Part shown: piece after piece, positions 8,723 through 19,100 of the stretch
Position numbering within the stretch: the stretch's first letter is position 1
How the letters are laid out: every line of letters starts with the position of its first letter
Assembly: GCA_913064995.1 (NCBI GenBank)
Contig: CAJYBL010000003.1
Span: forward strand, 1-34,296
DNA: 34,296 nucleotides
From: an uncultured Alphaproteobacteria bacterium
GTDB taxonomy: Bacteria > Pseudomonadota > Alphaproteobacteria > Puniceispirillales > Puniceispirillaceae
Direction of reading: 5' to 3'
The notes under the pieces: generated by a model
Told to the model about the DNA's origin: nothing
The model's database searches: none
Seen by the model: only the letters and a program-made list of their open reading frames with translations
Translations under genes and position numbers: made by a program

Positions 8723-10270
8723 ATGCCAGAATCAAATCACAACGCTGCGCATTATTTTATCGAAACACACCTCGCAGCTGGTCGGGGCGAGAATATAGCC
8801 TTTATTGAATCTACCAGCGGCAAGCGTATTAGCTATGGCACATTATCAGCCAATAGCGGCAAAGTTGCTGGTGCGTTAACTAAAGCCGGCATCAAGCGTG
8901 AAGAACGCGCTGCTATTTTGATGCTGGATTCTATTGATTGTGTTGAAGTTTTCTGGGGCTGTTTAAAGGCCGGCGTGATCGCCGTGCCAATTAATACGCT
9001 CCTGGCCAGTGCCGTCTATGAAACAATCCTTGGTGATTGCCGCGCGAGCTGCCTTTTTGTGTCAGCCGCCTTGCTGGAAGTGGTGAAACCAGTTTTGGCC
9101 AAAAACAGCCACATACGCAAAGTAATTGTGGTAGGTGATCACGTGCTAAAGGATGGATTTGAGAGCTATGAGAGCTTTACCCATGGGGCGCATGAACAGG
9201 AAGCTGTGTTGGTTAGCGCTGACGAGCCAGCCTTCTGGCTATACTCATCCGGATCAACCGGCCAGCCAAAAGGTGTTCGGCATGTTCATGGTAACCTTCA
9301 AGCCACATCAGACACCTACGGCGCCAAAATCCTGGGCTTAATTCAAAGTGACGTTGTATTTTCCGCTGCAAAATTGTTCTTTGCATATGGTCTCGGCAAT
9401 GCCATGACCTTTCCAATGGCAGTTGGCGCAACCACAATCTTGTTTGATGGGCGCCCAACTCCACCTGCGGTAATGGAGATTTTTGCTGGAAACCCAGCCC
9501 CAACAATCTTCTGCGGCGTGCCAACACTGTTTGGCGCAATGCTTGTGCATTGTGATCCGGTGGAGAAGCCAGAACATCAACTACGATTATGCATTTCCGC
9601 TGGCGAGGCCCTGCCTGAAGAAATTGGCAAAAAATGGGAGCAAAAATTTGGTACCGAGATTTTGGATGGGGTTGGGTCAACCGAAATGTTACATATCTTT
9701 TTATCAAACCGACCAGGCGATGTTGTTTATGGCACATCAGGGGTGGCTGTACCGGGCTATGAATTGCGCCTTGTAGATGAGGCCAATAGAGATGTTGGGA
9801 TTGGCGAAATAGGCGAACTTTTGGTGTGCGGCGACTCCGCAGCCGAAGGCTATTGGAACCAACGAGCAAAAAGCCGCGCCACTTTTGAGGGCCGGTGGAC
9901 CCGCACAGGCGACAAATATGAGATTAATGCAAAAGGTCGCTATATCTATTGTGGCCGCACCGATGACATGTTCAAGGTGTCTGGTATCTGGGTATCACCT
10001 TTTGAAGTCGAACAAGCTCTTTTAACCCACCCCGCTATCCTTGAAGCCGCCGTGGTTGCCGCGATTGATGACGATAAATTATTAAAGCCAAAAGCCTATA
10101 TCGTGCTCCGAAATAGCGCTAGCTCTGATGGGCTGGAGAATAGCATAAAGACCCATGTGAAAGAACAGGTTGGTAAATGGAAATATCCACGCTGGATTGA
10201 GGTGATGGAAGAATTGCCAAAAACCGCAACTGGCAAAATTCAACGCTTTAAATTGCGGTCGCAAAACTAA
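8723..10270 (+). CDS. Benzoate-CoA ligase family protein (likely catabolic)
   Basis: 515 aa; 'YSSGSTGQPKGVRHVHGNL', 'CISAGEALPEEIG', 'GVGSTEMLHIFLSNRPG', 'GRTDDMFKVSGIWVSPFEVE', C-terminal 'PKTATGKIQRFKLR'. Resembles BadA/BclA-type ligases. Confidence 0.85.
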   Translation: MPESNHNAAHYFIETHLAAGRGENIAFIESTSGKRISYGTLSANSGKVAGALTKAGIKREERAAILMLDSIDCVEVFWGCLKAGVIAVPINTLLASAVYETILGDCRASCLFVSAALLEVVKPVLAKNSHIRKVIVVGDHVLKDGFESYESFTHGAHEQEAVLVSADEPAFWLYSSGSTGQPKGVRHVHGNLQATSDTYGAKILGLIQSDVVFSAAKLFFAYGLGNAMTFPMAVGATTILFDGRPTPPAVMEIFAGNPAPTIFCGVPTLFGAMLVHCDPVEKPEHQLRLCISAGEALPEEIGKKWEQKFGTEILDGVGSTEMLHIFLSNRPGDVVYGTSGVAVPGYELRLVDEANRDVGIGEIGELLVCGDSAAEGYWNQRAKSRATFEGRWTRTGDKYEINAKGRYIYCGRTDDMFKVSGIWVSPFEVEQALLTHPAILEAAVVAAIDDDKLLKPKAYIVLRNSASSDGLENSIKTHVKEQVGKWKYPRWIEVMEELPKTATGKIQRFKLRSQN

Positions 10271-11082
10271 TGTCAGATTTTATTTGGTCAGAAGATCCGG
10301 TCATTCAGCTAAAATCTAACGGCAAATCATTGGAATATAGCTGTTTTGGGCCAAGCCCAGATCAAGCACCGACAATCCTTTTACTTCATGAGGGGCTTGG
10401 ATGTGTTGCGCTTTGGCGCGATTTTCCAGCAAAACTAGCAAAGGCCAGCGGGTTCGGTGTCATGGCTTATTCACGTGCTGGCTATGGCCAGTCAGACCCA
10501 GCAGACCTACCCCGACCACTTGATTATATGACAAGAGAAGCCGTTGACTCTCTCCCACAATTAATCGCTGCTGCTGGATTGCAGCAAATTATATTGCTTG
10601 GACATAGTGATGGGGCCAGCATTGCCGCCATATATGCTGGTAGTGTTGAAGACCACAGGGTACGCGGGCTAATCCTTATGGCGCCACATTTTTTTACTGA
10701 AGTCATGGGGCTTGCATCAATTGCCGAGGCCAAAGTGGCTTATGAAAACACCAACCTTTCAGCCCGTATGAGCAAATATCACAACAATCCAGATAACGCT
10801 TTTTATGGCTGGAATGACAGCTGGCTACATGCAGACTTTAAAGAATGGAATATTACAGATGTGATTGATTATATTCGGGTTCCGGTTCTGGCGATTCAAG
10901 GGCGTGAGGATCAATATGGAACCACCGCTCAGATTGAAGCTTTAAAGGCTCAACTTTATGCCCCTTTGGAAACAGTATTATTGGAAGATTGCCGGCACTC
11001 ACCCTTTTTGGAACAGCCTGATCTGACCTTGCGTTCCATCACCAAGTTCTGCACAAGGCTACATGCTATCGACACTGCATAA
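10270..11082 (+). CDS. Alpha/beta hydrolase
   Basis: 270 aa; 'LLLHEGLGCVALWRDFP', nucleophile elbow 'GHSDGAS', C-terminal 'CRHSPFLEQP'. ATG overlaps the ligase stop (TAATG), so translationally coupled. Confidence 0.85.
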   Translation: MSDFIWSEDPVIQLKSNGKSLEYSCFGPSPDQAPTILLLHEGLGCVALWRDFPAKLAKASGFGVMAYSRAGYGQSDPADLPRPLDYMTREAVDSLPQLIAAAGLQQIILLGHSDGASIAAIYAGSVEDHRVRGLILMAPHFFTEVMGLASIAEAKVAYENTNLSARMSKYHNNPDNAFYGWNDSWLHADFKEWNITDVIDYIRVPVLAIQGREDQYGTTAQIEALKAQLYAPLETVLLEDCRHSPFLEQPDLTLRSITKFCTRLHAIDTA

Positions 11083-11354
11083 TCCCCAATCCGATGAATC
11101 CGCATAAGCAGCAGGCCAGCTTGAGGACTATGCTGCGCAATGAATAATTTGACTGGTGGTTGTATAAGAATAATGGAAATCGATAATTCAGATGTAACAA
11201 TTTTGCTAGGCGGATTAATTGATAGATTGACAAATGCTTAAGGGGTTATTGTTCTGTGTTATCCAACAAAGTAATTATTGCCTAACATGCAAACCGAATT
11301 TCTGAAGGTTTTGAATTGCGACAAGCTGCCCTTTATGACCTTAAGGAGATAAGA

Positions 11355-11597
11355 ATGGATATACGAAATGTTATTCAAAGCCAACTTAAACGAGTGGTTG
11401 CTGAACATTCACCAATGCCTTTCCCAGAGAATATAGAAGATGATGACGAGTTGGACCTCTTTGGCCTCGATTCATTGGCATTTATGGAATTACTTATTGG
11501 TGTCGAAAAAGAGTTGGGTTACATCCCGCGGACAATTCTTGAGGGCGACCTCTATCCAGAAACTTTTGGCGAGTTGATCTCAGCCTATGACGCTTAA
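11355..11597 (+). CDS. Freestanding acyl carrier protein
   Basis: About 80 aa acidic protein with 'DLFGLDSLAFMELLIGVEKELGY' (phosphopantetheine Ser in GLDSL). Good SD 'aaggag' before ATG 11355; the ORF-track start 11316 is probably too long. Confidence 0.85.
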   Translation: MDIRNVIQSQLKRVVAEHSPMPFPENIEDDDELDLFGLDSLAFMELLIGVEKELGYIPRTILEGDLYPETFGELISAYDA

Positions 11598-11602
11598 GGA
11601 AC

Positions 11603-13156
11603 ATGATGAAAGCGGCAGACCTCCCAATATACTACAATATTTGTGAGATACTTGAGCATAATCTTGAGCATCGTGGAGATAAGATCGCGCTGTTTAGCGA
11701 GAACGGCTCCTTTACTTTTCGTGAGGTCTCAGAACAAGTAAACAGAGTAGGGAATGCCCTCATTCGATCAGGTGTACAGTTTGGCGAATGTGTTGCTATT
11801 TTATGTCCAGATCGGCCGGAATGGGTGAGCGTATTTTTTGCTACAGCCAAAATTGGTGGGGTTGCTCTTGGGCTGAACACGCTTCTTAAGACTGATGAAT
11901 ACGACTACATTCTCAAAGATGCACGTGTCAAAATCCTAGTGGTCCATGATAGTCTTAAAGCATTAGTTGAACCTATCATTAAAAAACATAACACCTTGAT
12001 TAAGGTTATTATCATTACAGATAATAAAAGCATGAAATGCACAACTTTTACTGACTGGATCGGCGGGGAAAAAAGTGAACTTGATTCAGCGACCACGCAT
12101 CGCGAGGATTTTTGCTCACTACACTATTCGAGTGGTACAACAGGTGTGCCAAAGGGTGTCTTGCACATGCACAAGGATTACCCTTTGATTGCGCAGTTAT
12201 CGGGTGTAAACCTATTCGGCATCACCGAGAATGATCGAACATTTTCAGTCGCTAAGCTATTCTTTGTCTATGGAATTGGCGGAAACCTGATCTTTCCGTG
12301 GTACGTGGGAGCAAGCTGCGTTCTCTATGCTGGACCACCCCGACAAGCAGCAGCGGTTCTTAAAGCGATCACCACTTTCAAACCCACTGTATTTGTCTCC
12401 GTCCCCACCATTTACAGCGCCATTCTTTCTTTACCCAATTTTTATAAACGCTACGATATTAGGTCGCTAAGGATGTGCATTTCTGCCGGCGAACCGTTGC
12501 CCTTGCAGACATGGAACACCTGGAGAGACACTACCGAGATTGAGATTCTTGATACGATCGGATGCACTGAAACATATCATACTTTTATGGCAAATAGGCC
12601 AGGAGAAGTGCGGCCAGGCAGCAGTGGCAAACCAATAAGAGGATATGATGTACGACTTGTAGACGATGAAGGTAAAGATGTTCAAGCAGGCGTGGTCGGC
12701 AACCTGATGGTTCGGGGAGAATCGACAGCTCTTTTTTACTTGCATCAGTCAGAAAAAACACGGCACTCATTTCGAGGTGAATGGCTGTTTACTGGCGATC
12801 AGTATTTGCAGGATAAGGATGGCTACTATTGGCATAAAGGGCGCGTAGATGACATGCTGAAGGTTGGTGGACTCTGGGTTTCGCCGATTGAAATTGAGGA
12901 AGTGCTGAGCGGGCATGACAGTGTTGCTGACTGCGCAGTTGTCGGACATTATGACAATGCCGGACTTTTAAAGCCCAAAGCTTTTGTTTGTCTGCGGAAT
13001 GGAGTCGAGCCTTCAGACGAGTTGTTCGAACAACTCGTCAAGCTATGCGCAAAAACTCTTGACGCCCACAAGCGCCCAAGATGGCTTGAGTTCAATAATG
13101 ATCTGCCACGCACCTCGACGGGCAAGTTACAGCGTTTCAAATTGCGAGAGCAATAA
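11603..13156 (+). CDS. Benzoate-CoA ligase-like adenylate-forming enzyme (possible aryl-ACP ligase)
   Basis: 517 aa; 'HYSSGTTGVPKGVLHMHKDYP', 'CISAGEPLPLQTW', 'TIGCTETYHTFMANRPGEVRPGSSG', 'GRVDDMLKVGGLWVSPIEIE', 'PRTSTGKLQRFKLRE'. Paralogue of 8723..10270; 5 nt downstream of the ACP gene. Confidence 0.85.
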   Translation: MMKAADLPIYYNICEILEHNLEHRGDKIALFSENGSFTFREVSEQVNRVGNALIRSGVQFGECVAILCPDRPEWVSVFFATAKIGGVALGLNTLLKTDEYDYILKDARVKILVVHDSLKALVEPIIKKHNTLIKVIIITDNKSMKCTTFTDWIGGEKSELDSATTHREDFCSLHYSSGTTGVPKGVLHMHKDYPLIAQLSGVNLFGITENDRTFSVAKLFFVYGIGGNLIFPWYVGASCVLYAGPPRQAAAVLKAITTFKPTVFVSVPTIYSAILSLPNFYKRYDIRSLRMCISAGEPLPLQTWNTWRDTTEIEILDTIGCTETYHTFMANRPGEVRPGSSGKPIRGYDVRLVDDEGKDVQAGVVGNLMVRGESTALFYLHQSEKTRHSFRGEWLFTGDQYLQDKDGYYWHKGRVDDMLKVGGLWVSPIEIEEVLSGHDSVADCAVVGHYDNAGLLKPKAFVCLRNGVEPSDELFEQLVKLCAKTLDAHKRPRWLEFNNDLPRTSTGKLQRFKLREQ

Positions 13157-13159
13157 CCT

Positions 13160-16100
13160 ATGGCTAAGGAAACACAGCAACATAAAAACCAGGCAAGAGC
13201 ACTCAAAGACGCAAATGCTGAAATAGCACGTTTACGCGCAAAGGTTTCCAAACAAGCTGATGGAAAAGGCTTACGGGAACCTATTGCGATAATTGGCATC
13301 GGCTGTCGTTTTCCCGGAGGCGTCCGCACGCCTCAGGACTTTTGGAGCCTGTTGAAATCAGGCCGCGACGTGTTGCGCGACATTCCAAGTGATCGTTGGG
13401 ACATCGATGAGCACTATAATCCAGCTGTGACTGTCCCCGGTAAAATATATGTTCGACAAGGTTATTACCTCGACAACATCGACCAATTTGATCCGCAGTT
13501 CTTTGGTTTATCCCCCCGTGAAGCAGAAAGCCTTGATCCACAACAACGTTTGGTCATGGAGGTCTGCTGGGAGACTTTAGAGCATGCTGGAATAGCACCC
13601 ACCTCACTCAAAGGTGGAAAAACTGGGGTTTTTGTCGGCCAATATTGGGATGATTATTCATCACAGCGGATCTATTGCACTGATAATCGTGACATTGATC
13701 GTTACGCCCAACTCAGTGCTCTTCGTGGTCTCACGGCAGGTCGAATCTGTCATATTTTAGACTCACACGGTCCAGCAATCCAGTTGGACACTGCGTGCTC
13801 ATCTTCGTCTCTTGCGGTACATTTGGCATGCCAATCCTTAAGAAGCGGTGAGAGCGACGTTGCGCTAGCAGGTGGCGTTAGCTTAATACTAGCGCCGGAG
13901 CATTTGATCGGCATCTGTCAGATGGCGGCGTTGTCGCCAGACGGGAGGTGCAAGACTTTTGATGCGCGCGCTGATGGGTTTGGACAGGGTGAAGGCTGCG
14001 GCATGATCGCATTGAAGCGGTTAGCCGATGCGCAAGCTGATGGAGACAATGTGCTTGCCGTCGTCCAAGGATCTGCAGCTAATCACGACGGTCAAGCCCG
14101 CACCGTGACGACACCAAGCGGGCCAGCCCAACGCGCTATGTTGAGGGATGCACTCAAGGATGCAGGAATAGAACCACATCAGGTTGATTTCATTGAAACT
14201 CATGGCACGGGGACGCCACTTGGTGATCCGATTGAGGTCAGCGCAATTGGACGAGTGTTTTGTGAAGGCCGAGAAAATGCGCTTTATTTAGGAGCAGTTA
14301 AGGCCAATGTCGGACATCTTGACTCCGCTGCTGGAATCGCAGGTTTAATTAAAGTTGTATTATCACTACAACATAAAACCATACCGCTACATCGCAATTT
14401 TTCTGAACCTAACAGGCATATCCCATGGGATGATTGGCCCATAAAGATTCCATTAGAAAACACCGCTTGGGAGGGCAAAGAACGCTTTGCTGGAATTAGT
14501 GCGTTTGGAATGAGTGGCACGAATGTTCACATAATTGTTGGGGAAACTCCAGAGCCAAGCATGCCCAATGAAGAGCAGCGCTCAACCTCTAAAACGAAAC
14601 AGCTGTTTACGGTTTCTGCTCGTACAGAGGGAGCTTTGTCTGATCTTGCAAAACGTTATGCTGATATGCTGGGCGCTGAAGGGAGTTTGGAAGAAGTGAA
14701 CGTTGCGAGCCTCTGTTATTCAGCGGCCACTGGGCGATCTCATTTTTCTTACCGAGCTGCGTTTGCAGCAGACGATCCGTTGAAGCTCGCACATGCACTA
14801 AATGATTTTGCGGCTGGCAGAGCTACACCCGGCGCAATAACTGGGGTCGCCGGACGTCGGGCGCCTAAATTAGCTCTCCTTTTTACCGGCCAAGGTGCTC
14901 AATACATAGGGATGGGCAAAAAGCTCTATGAAGCTCACCCAATTTTCAAAGCGACACTTGACCGATGCGCCAAGCTTTTTGAAAGCCACCTAGAGCATCA
15001 CCTGCTCGAGGTTATGTGGACAAGTGAGACTTTGCATCAAACTGAATATACGCAACCTGCTCTTTTCGCGATCGAGTATTCACTTGCAAAGCTCTTTGAA
15101 GAATGGGGCATAGTACCCGATTTGCTTTTGGGGCATAGCATTGGTGAATATGCAGCTGCATGTGTTGCTGGCGTATTTACACTTGAGGATGCGGTTCGTA
15201 TGGTAGCTGCGCGGGGGCGTTTAATGCAGTCCTTGCCTATGGGCGGGAGAATGATAAGCGTAGTCATTGATGAGGTCTCCGCCAAAGCTGCTATCACCGA
15301 ATTTCCAACTGTTTCTATTGCTGCTGTAAACGCACCACAAAGTATTGTTCTTTCGGGTGAAGGCCAAGCAATTGATACGATTGTGGGCCGTTTAGACAGT
15401 CAAGGCATCAAAACAACTGAACTGAGCGTCAGCCATGCGTTTCACTCACCATTGATGGAACCGATCCTTAATGACTTTCGTATTATTGCGGAAAGCGTAG
15501 ATTTCAGCCCACCAAACATCACACTACTCTCTAATGTCACAGGCAAACCCTGGAATGATACTCAACTTTCGGCTGACTACTGGGTAGAACATCTACGGGC
15601 CACAGTTAGATTTGCAGCCGGTATTGATTATGCAAAGTTCAAGAAGTTTGAGGTGTTTGTAGAAATTGGTCCTAAACCAACTCTTCTTGGGTTAGGCCGT
15701 AACTGCGTTCCGCCTGAATTTGGTACGTGGCTACCTAGTTTGAAACCGAACTCCGAATGGTCAACGTTATTAGACTGCTTGCGACAACTTTATGTGATCG
15801 GTAGTGATATTAATTGGGAAAAAATTTTCACACTGTCTAAATTAAAACGCACTCAATTGCCAAACTACCCCTGGCAGTATCGCCGCTGCTGGACTGAAGT
15901 AGTTTCGAGTGGTAGGAGTGAGCCAAGACTTCATCCACTAATCCACCAAAGAATTGAAAATGCTAGCAAGAGTAGAATTTTTGAGTCGACCTTAAGTGCC
16001 AATAGTCCGGCTTATCTCAGTGATCATCGAGTTTTTGGCACTGTAGTTTTCCCTGCCAGTGCATTTTTTGAGATGGCGACAGCTGTTGCTAGTTTGATTT

Positions 16101-19100
16101 TTGAACAAGATGAGGTCACATTAAAAAATGTCACTATAGGTCATGCTTTAGTGCTATCTGACGAGCCAATTAAGGTGCAGACAATCGCCACACCAAACGG
16201 TCACCATTTCGATTTTGAAATTTTTAGCCGTTCTGCCAAAGACACCAAAGGGGAGTGGACTCGGCATACAGCAGGAACACTCGAACGCAGGCTCCCAAGC
16301 CCAGCGGCCTTCATCAATATCGACGAAGAATTAACGCATTTCACCCTGCCAGTGGACATAGATGAGCTCTCAGCGTGGTTTGAGGCTCGAGGCCTGGAGT
16401 ATTTGCCACGCTTTGAGGGAATCGAAGCTATATTTATGCAAAATAGAGAGCCTAATGATAAGTTTGGTAGCGCCATGGCACATATCAGGCTGCCAGTTGA
16501 GGCTATCTTGACTGGTGATACTTACCACCTGCACCCCGTAATTACCGACTCCAGCTTCAGGATTGCGGAAGCCATTTTTCAAGAAGAAGAAGCTAATCGG
16601 GTCTTCCTACCGTTTGGTGTATCAGGTGTCAGCTGTGACCACTCCACCACTGGATCGGTTTGGGTTAAAGTAACTGCGCGGCAAAAAGCCAAAAGTCGAG
16701 TTGTAGATCTACAACTCTTTGGTGAAACCGGCGAACGCGTTGCTACAATAGAGGGGCTAACAATGCGTCCCGTCCCCATTTCTAGTCTGAAAAATAGTAT
16801 AGCTGAATTTAATACAAAAAGCGCCGCATTTACTGATCTCTTGTATTATCCCGCATGGGAAGAGGTAGAATTATCTGAGCCCACTGCGGAGGCAGGAAAC
16901 TGGCTCTTATTGCCAGACAATGGTTACGTATCTGAGCCTCTCTTTTCAGCGCTAAAAGAAGCCGGGCACAAGGTGCATATTGCCACCTCAGCAGAAGCTG
17001 CATGTGAATTTTTAAGCTCAGAAAAAGCGCACGAACTAAATGGGGTTCTGCACCTTTGGGGAATGGACTTGAGCGCAGAAAATCCAGACGCCTCTCTTCT
17101 CGCAAGCTTAGTAGTCGTACAATCATGCATTGAAAATAATGTTTCTGTAAAAAACTGGTTTATAACAAAAGGAGCACAGGCAGTTGTCTCACACGACGCC
17201 GTATCGCCCTGGCAGAGCCAGTTTTGGGGCTTTGGACGAACATTGCAAGCCGAGAATCCGGGAGGGTTTGGTGGTTGTATCGACCTTGATCCAAATGGCA
17301 CCAAAACATTGAGCGGGCTCAAAATGCTTATCAGCGAACTATGTTGCACGAGTGGCGAGACAGAAATTGCTTTTCGTCAAGAGGCGAGGCACATTGGATA
17401 CCTCTCAAAATCAGGGCCTTTCAAAGGCCTGCAGCCTTCCTTGAAACTAGACCCAAATGCTTCTTACCTAATAACCGGTGGGCTAGGTTCACTCGGATTG
17501 CAAGTGGCAAAATACTTGGCAACTTGTGGCGCCCGTCACCTGGTTCTGACAGGTCGCAGTGGCGTTTCAACCGAATATCAACGTACTGCACTGCAAACTA
17601 TAAAGGCAGTCGGCGCTAAAGTTAAGGTCGTTTCCACGGACATCAGTAGCGCTGAAGGTGTCAAAAAGTTGCTAGCAACTCTGCCACGCCTGCAGGGGAT
17701 TGTTCATGCGGCAGGTGTTTTAGCTGATGGAATGTTAATGCAACAGAGCTCTGAAAGCTTTCAAAAAGTTGCTGGGCCAAAGGTTAGAGGCGCTTGGCAC
17801 TTGCACACGCAAACCCAAGATCGACCGCTAGACTTCTTTGTCCTTTTCTCTTCCGTTGCTAGTATTATTGGATCCCCGGGCCAATCAAATTACGCTGCTT
17901 CTAACGCTTTTATGGATGGATTAGCTCACTTTCGGAGAGAGCAAGGGTTGGCAGCAACCGCTGTAAATTGGGGGCCTTGGGCAGATGTTGGTATGGCCGC
18001 TTCTGATTTAGTAATGCAGCGTTTGATAAAAGATGGCTGGCAACCCATGAATGCTAGCGCGGGATGCGATTACATGGCACAACTTTTGACAGCACATGAT
18101 TTACCGCAGGCTGCCGTTTTGCCAGTTGACTGGAAGCAATTCGTCGCAAGCACCCCTGGAGCCAACCAATGGAGCTCATTAAAGCATTGCGTTCTTAAAG
18201 AGCAGGTAAGCCCGTTAGTTGATAATTCAGCAGAGGTCGCGGCACAGAATGTAAGAGATGCCGCACCTAATCAGCGCGTTGGCTTGATAAGCTCTTATCT
18301 TCTCAAACGTATCGCACAGACCTTGAGGGTTCCCGCTACTGACCTCGATGAACTTGCGAAACCTGGGGATTTAGGTGTCGATTCATTGAATGCCGTGGAG
18401 GTCCAAATTTGGGTCAAGAGTGATCTAAACGTAGAGCTCGGAGTTGAACAGCTTTTTACAACGTCAAGCATTAAAGATCTTGCCATTTCTATAGATCAAT
18501 TATTAAGGGGCGATCCGGGTGGAACTAAACTAGGGATAACGCCTTTATCTTCAAATCAAACTCGCTGGGTGATTTGCCCTCACCCTCGTCCAGCGGCGAA
18601 GCTTCAGCTCTTTTGTTTTCCATACGCTGGAGGAGGGGCATCCACATTTAAGGCATGGGGTGAGACATTTTCTGATCAAGTTGAACTTTGTCTCATTCAA
18701 ATGCCTGGACGTGAGGAGAGGCTCAGTGAACAATTGATTAAGGATATGCCACAGCTGGTCGACACCTTAGCGCAAGAGATCACGGCCTTTTCAAAAAAAC
18801 CATTCGCTTTTTTCGGTCACAGCATGGGTGCAATCGTGGCCTATGAAACAGCGCGGCGGCTAGAGTCTATGAGAGTTAGCCAACCGATACATCTATTCGT
18901 GTCAGCTCGAGCCGCTCCTCATTTGCAGGAAAATACTGATCTCCTCCGGTTTCTTGATGATGAGACTTTTGTCGATAGGTTACAGAAAACTTATGGTGCA
19001 GTCCCAGAGGCTATTCAAAAAAGTCCGGAGCTGAGAAAAATCTTTCTTCCTGTTCTTCGAGCCGATGTGGAGTTACTTGAAAAATATGAAGAGGTCTCCT

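Noticed and set aside
11083-11354. Possible mobile-element remnant or small RNA upstream of the ACP gene
   Set aside because: No transposase fragment, terminal inverted repeats, or convincing stable RNA fold with terminator was identified by eye; probably a promoter region.
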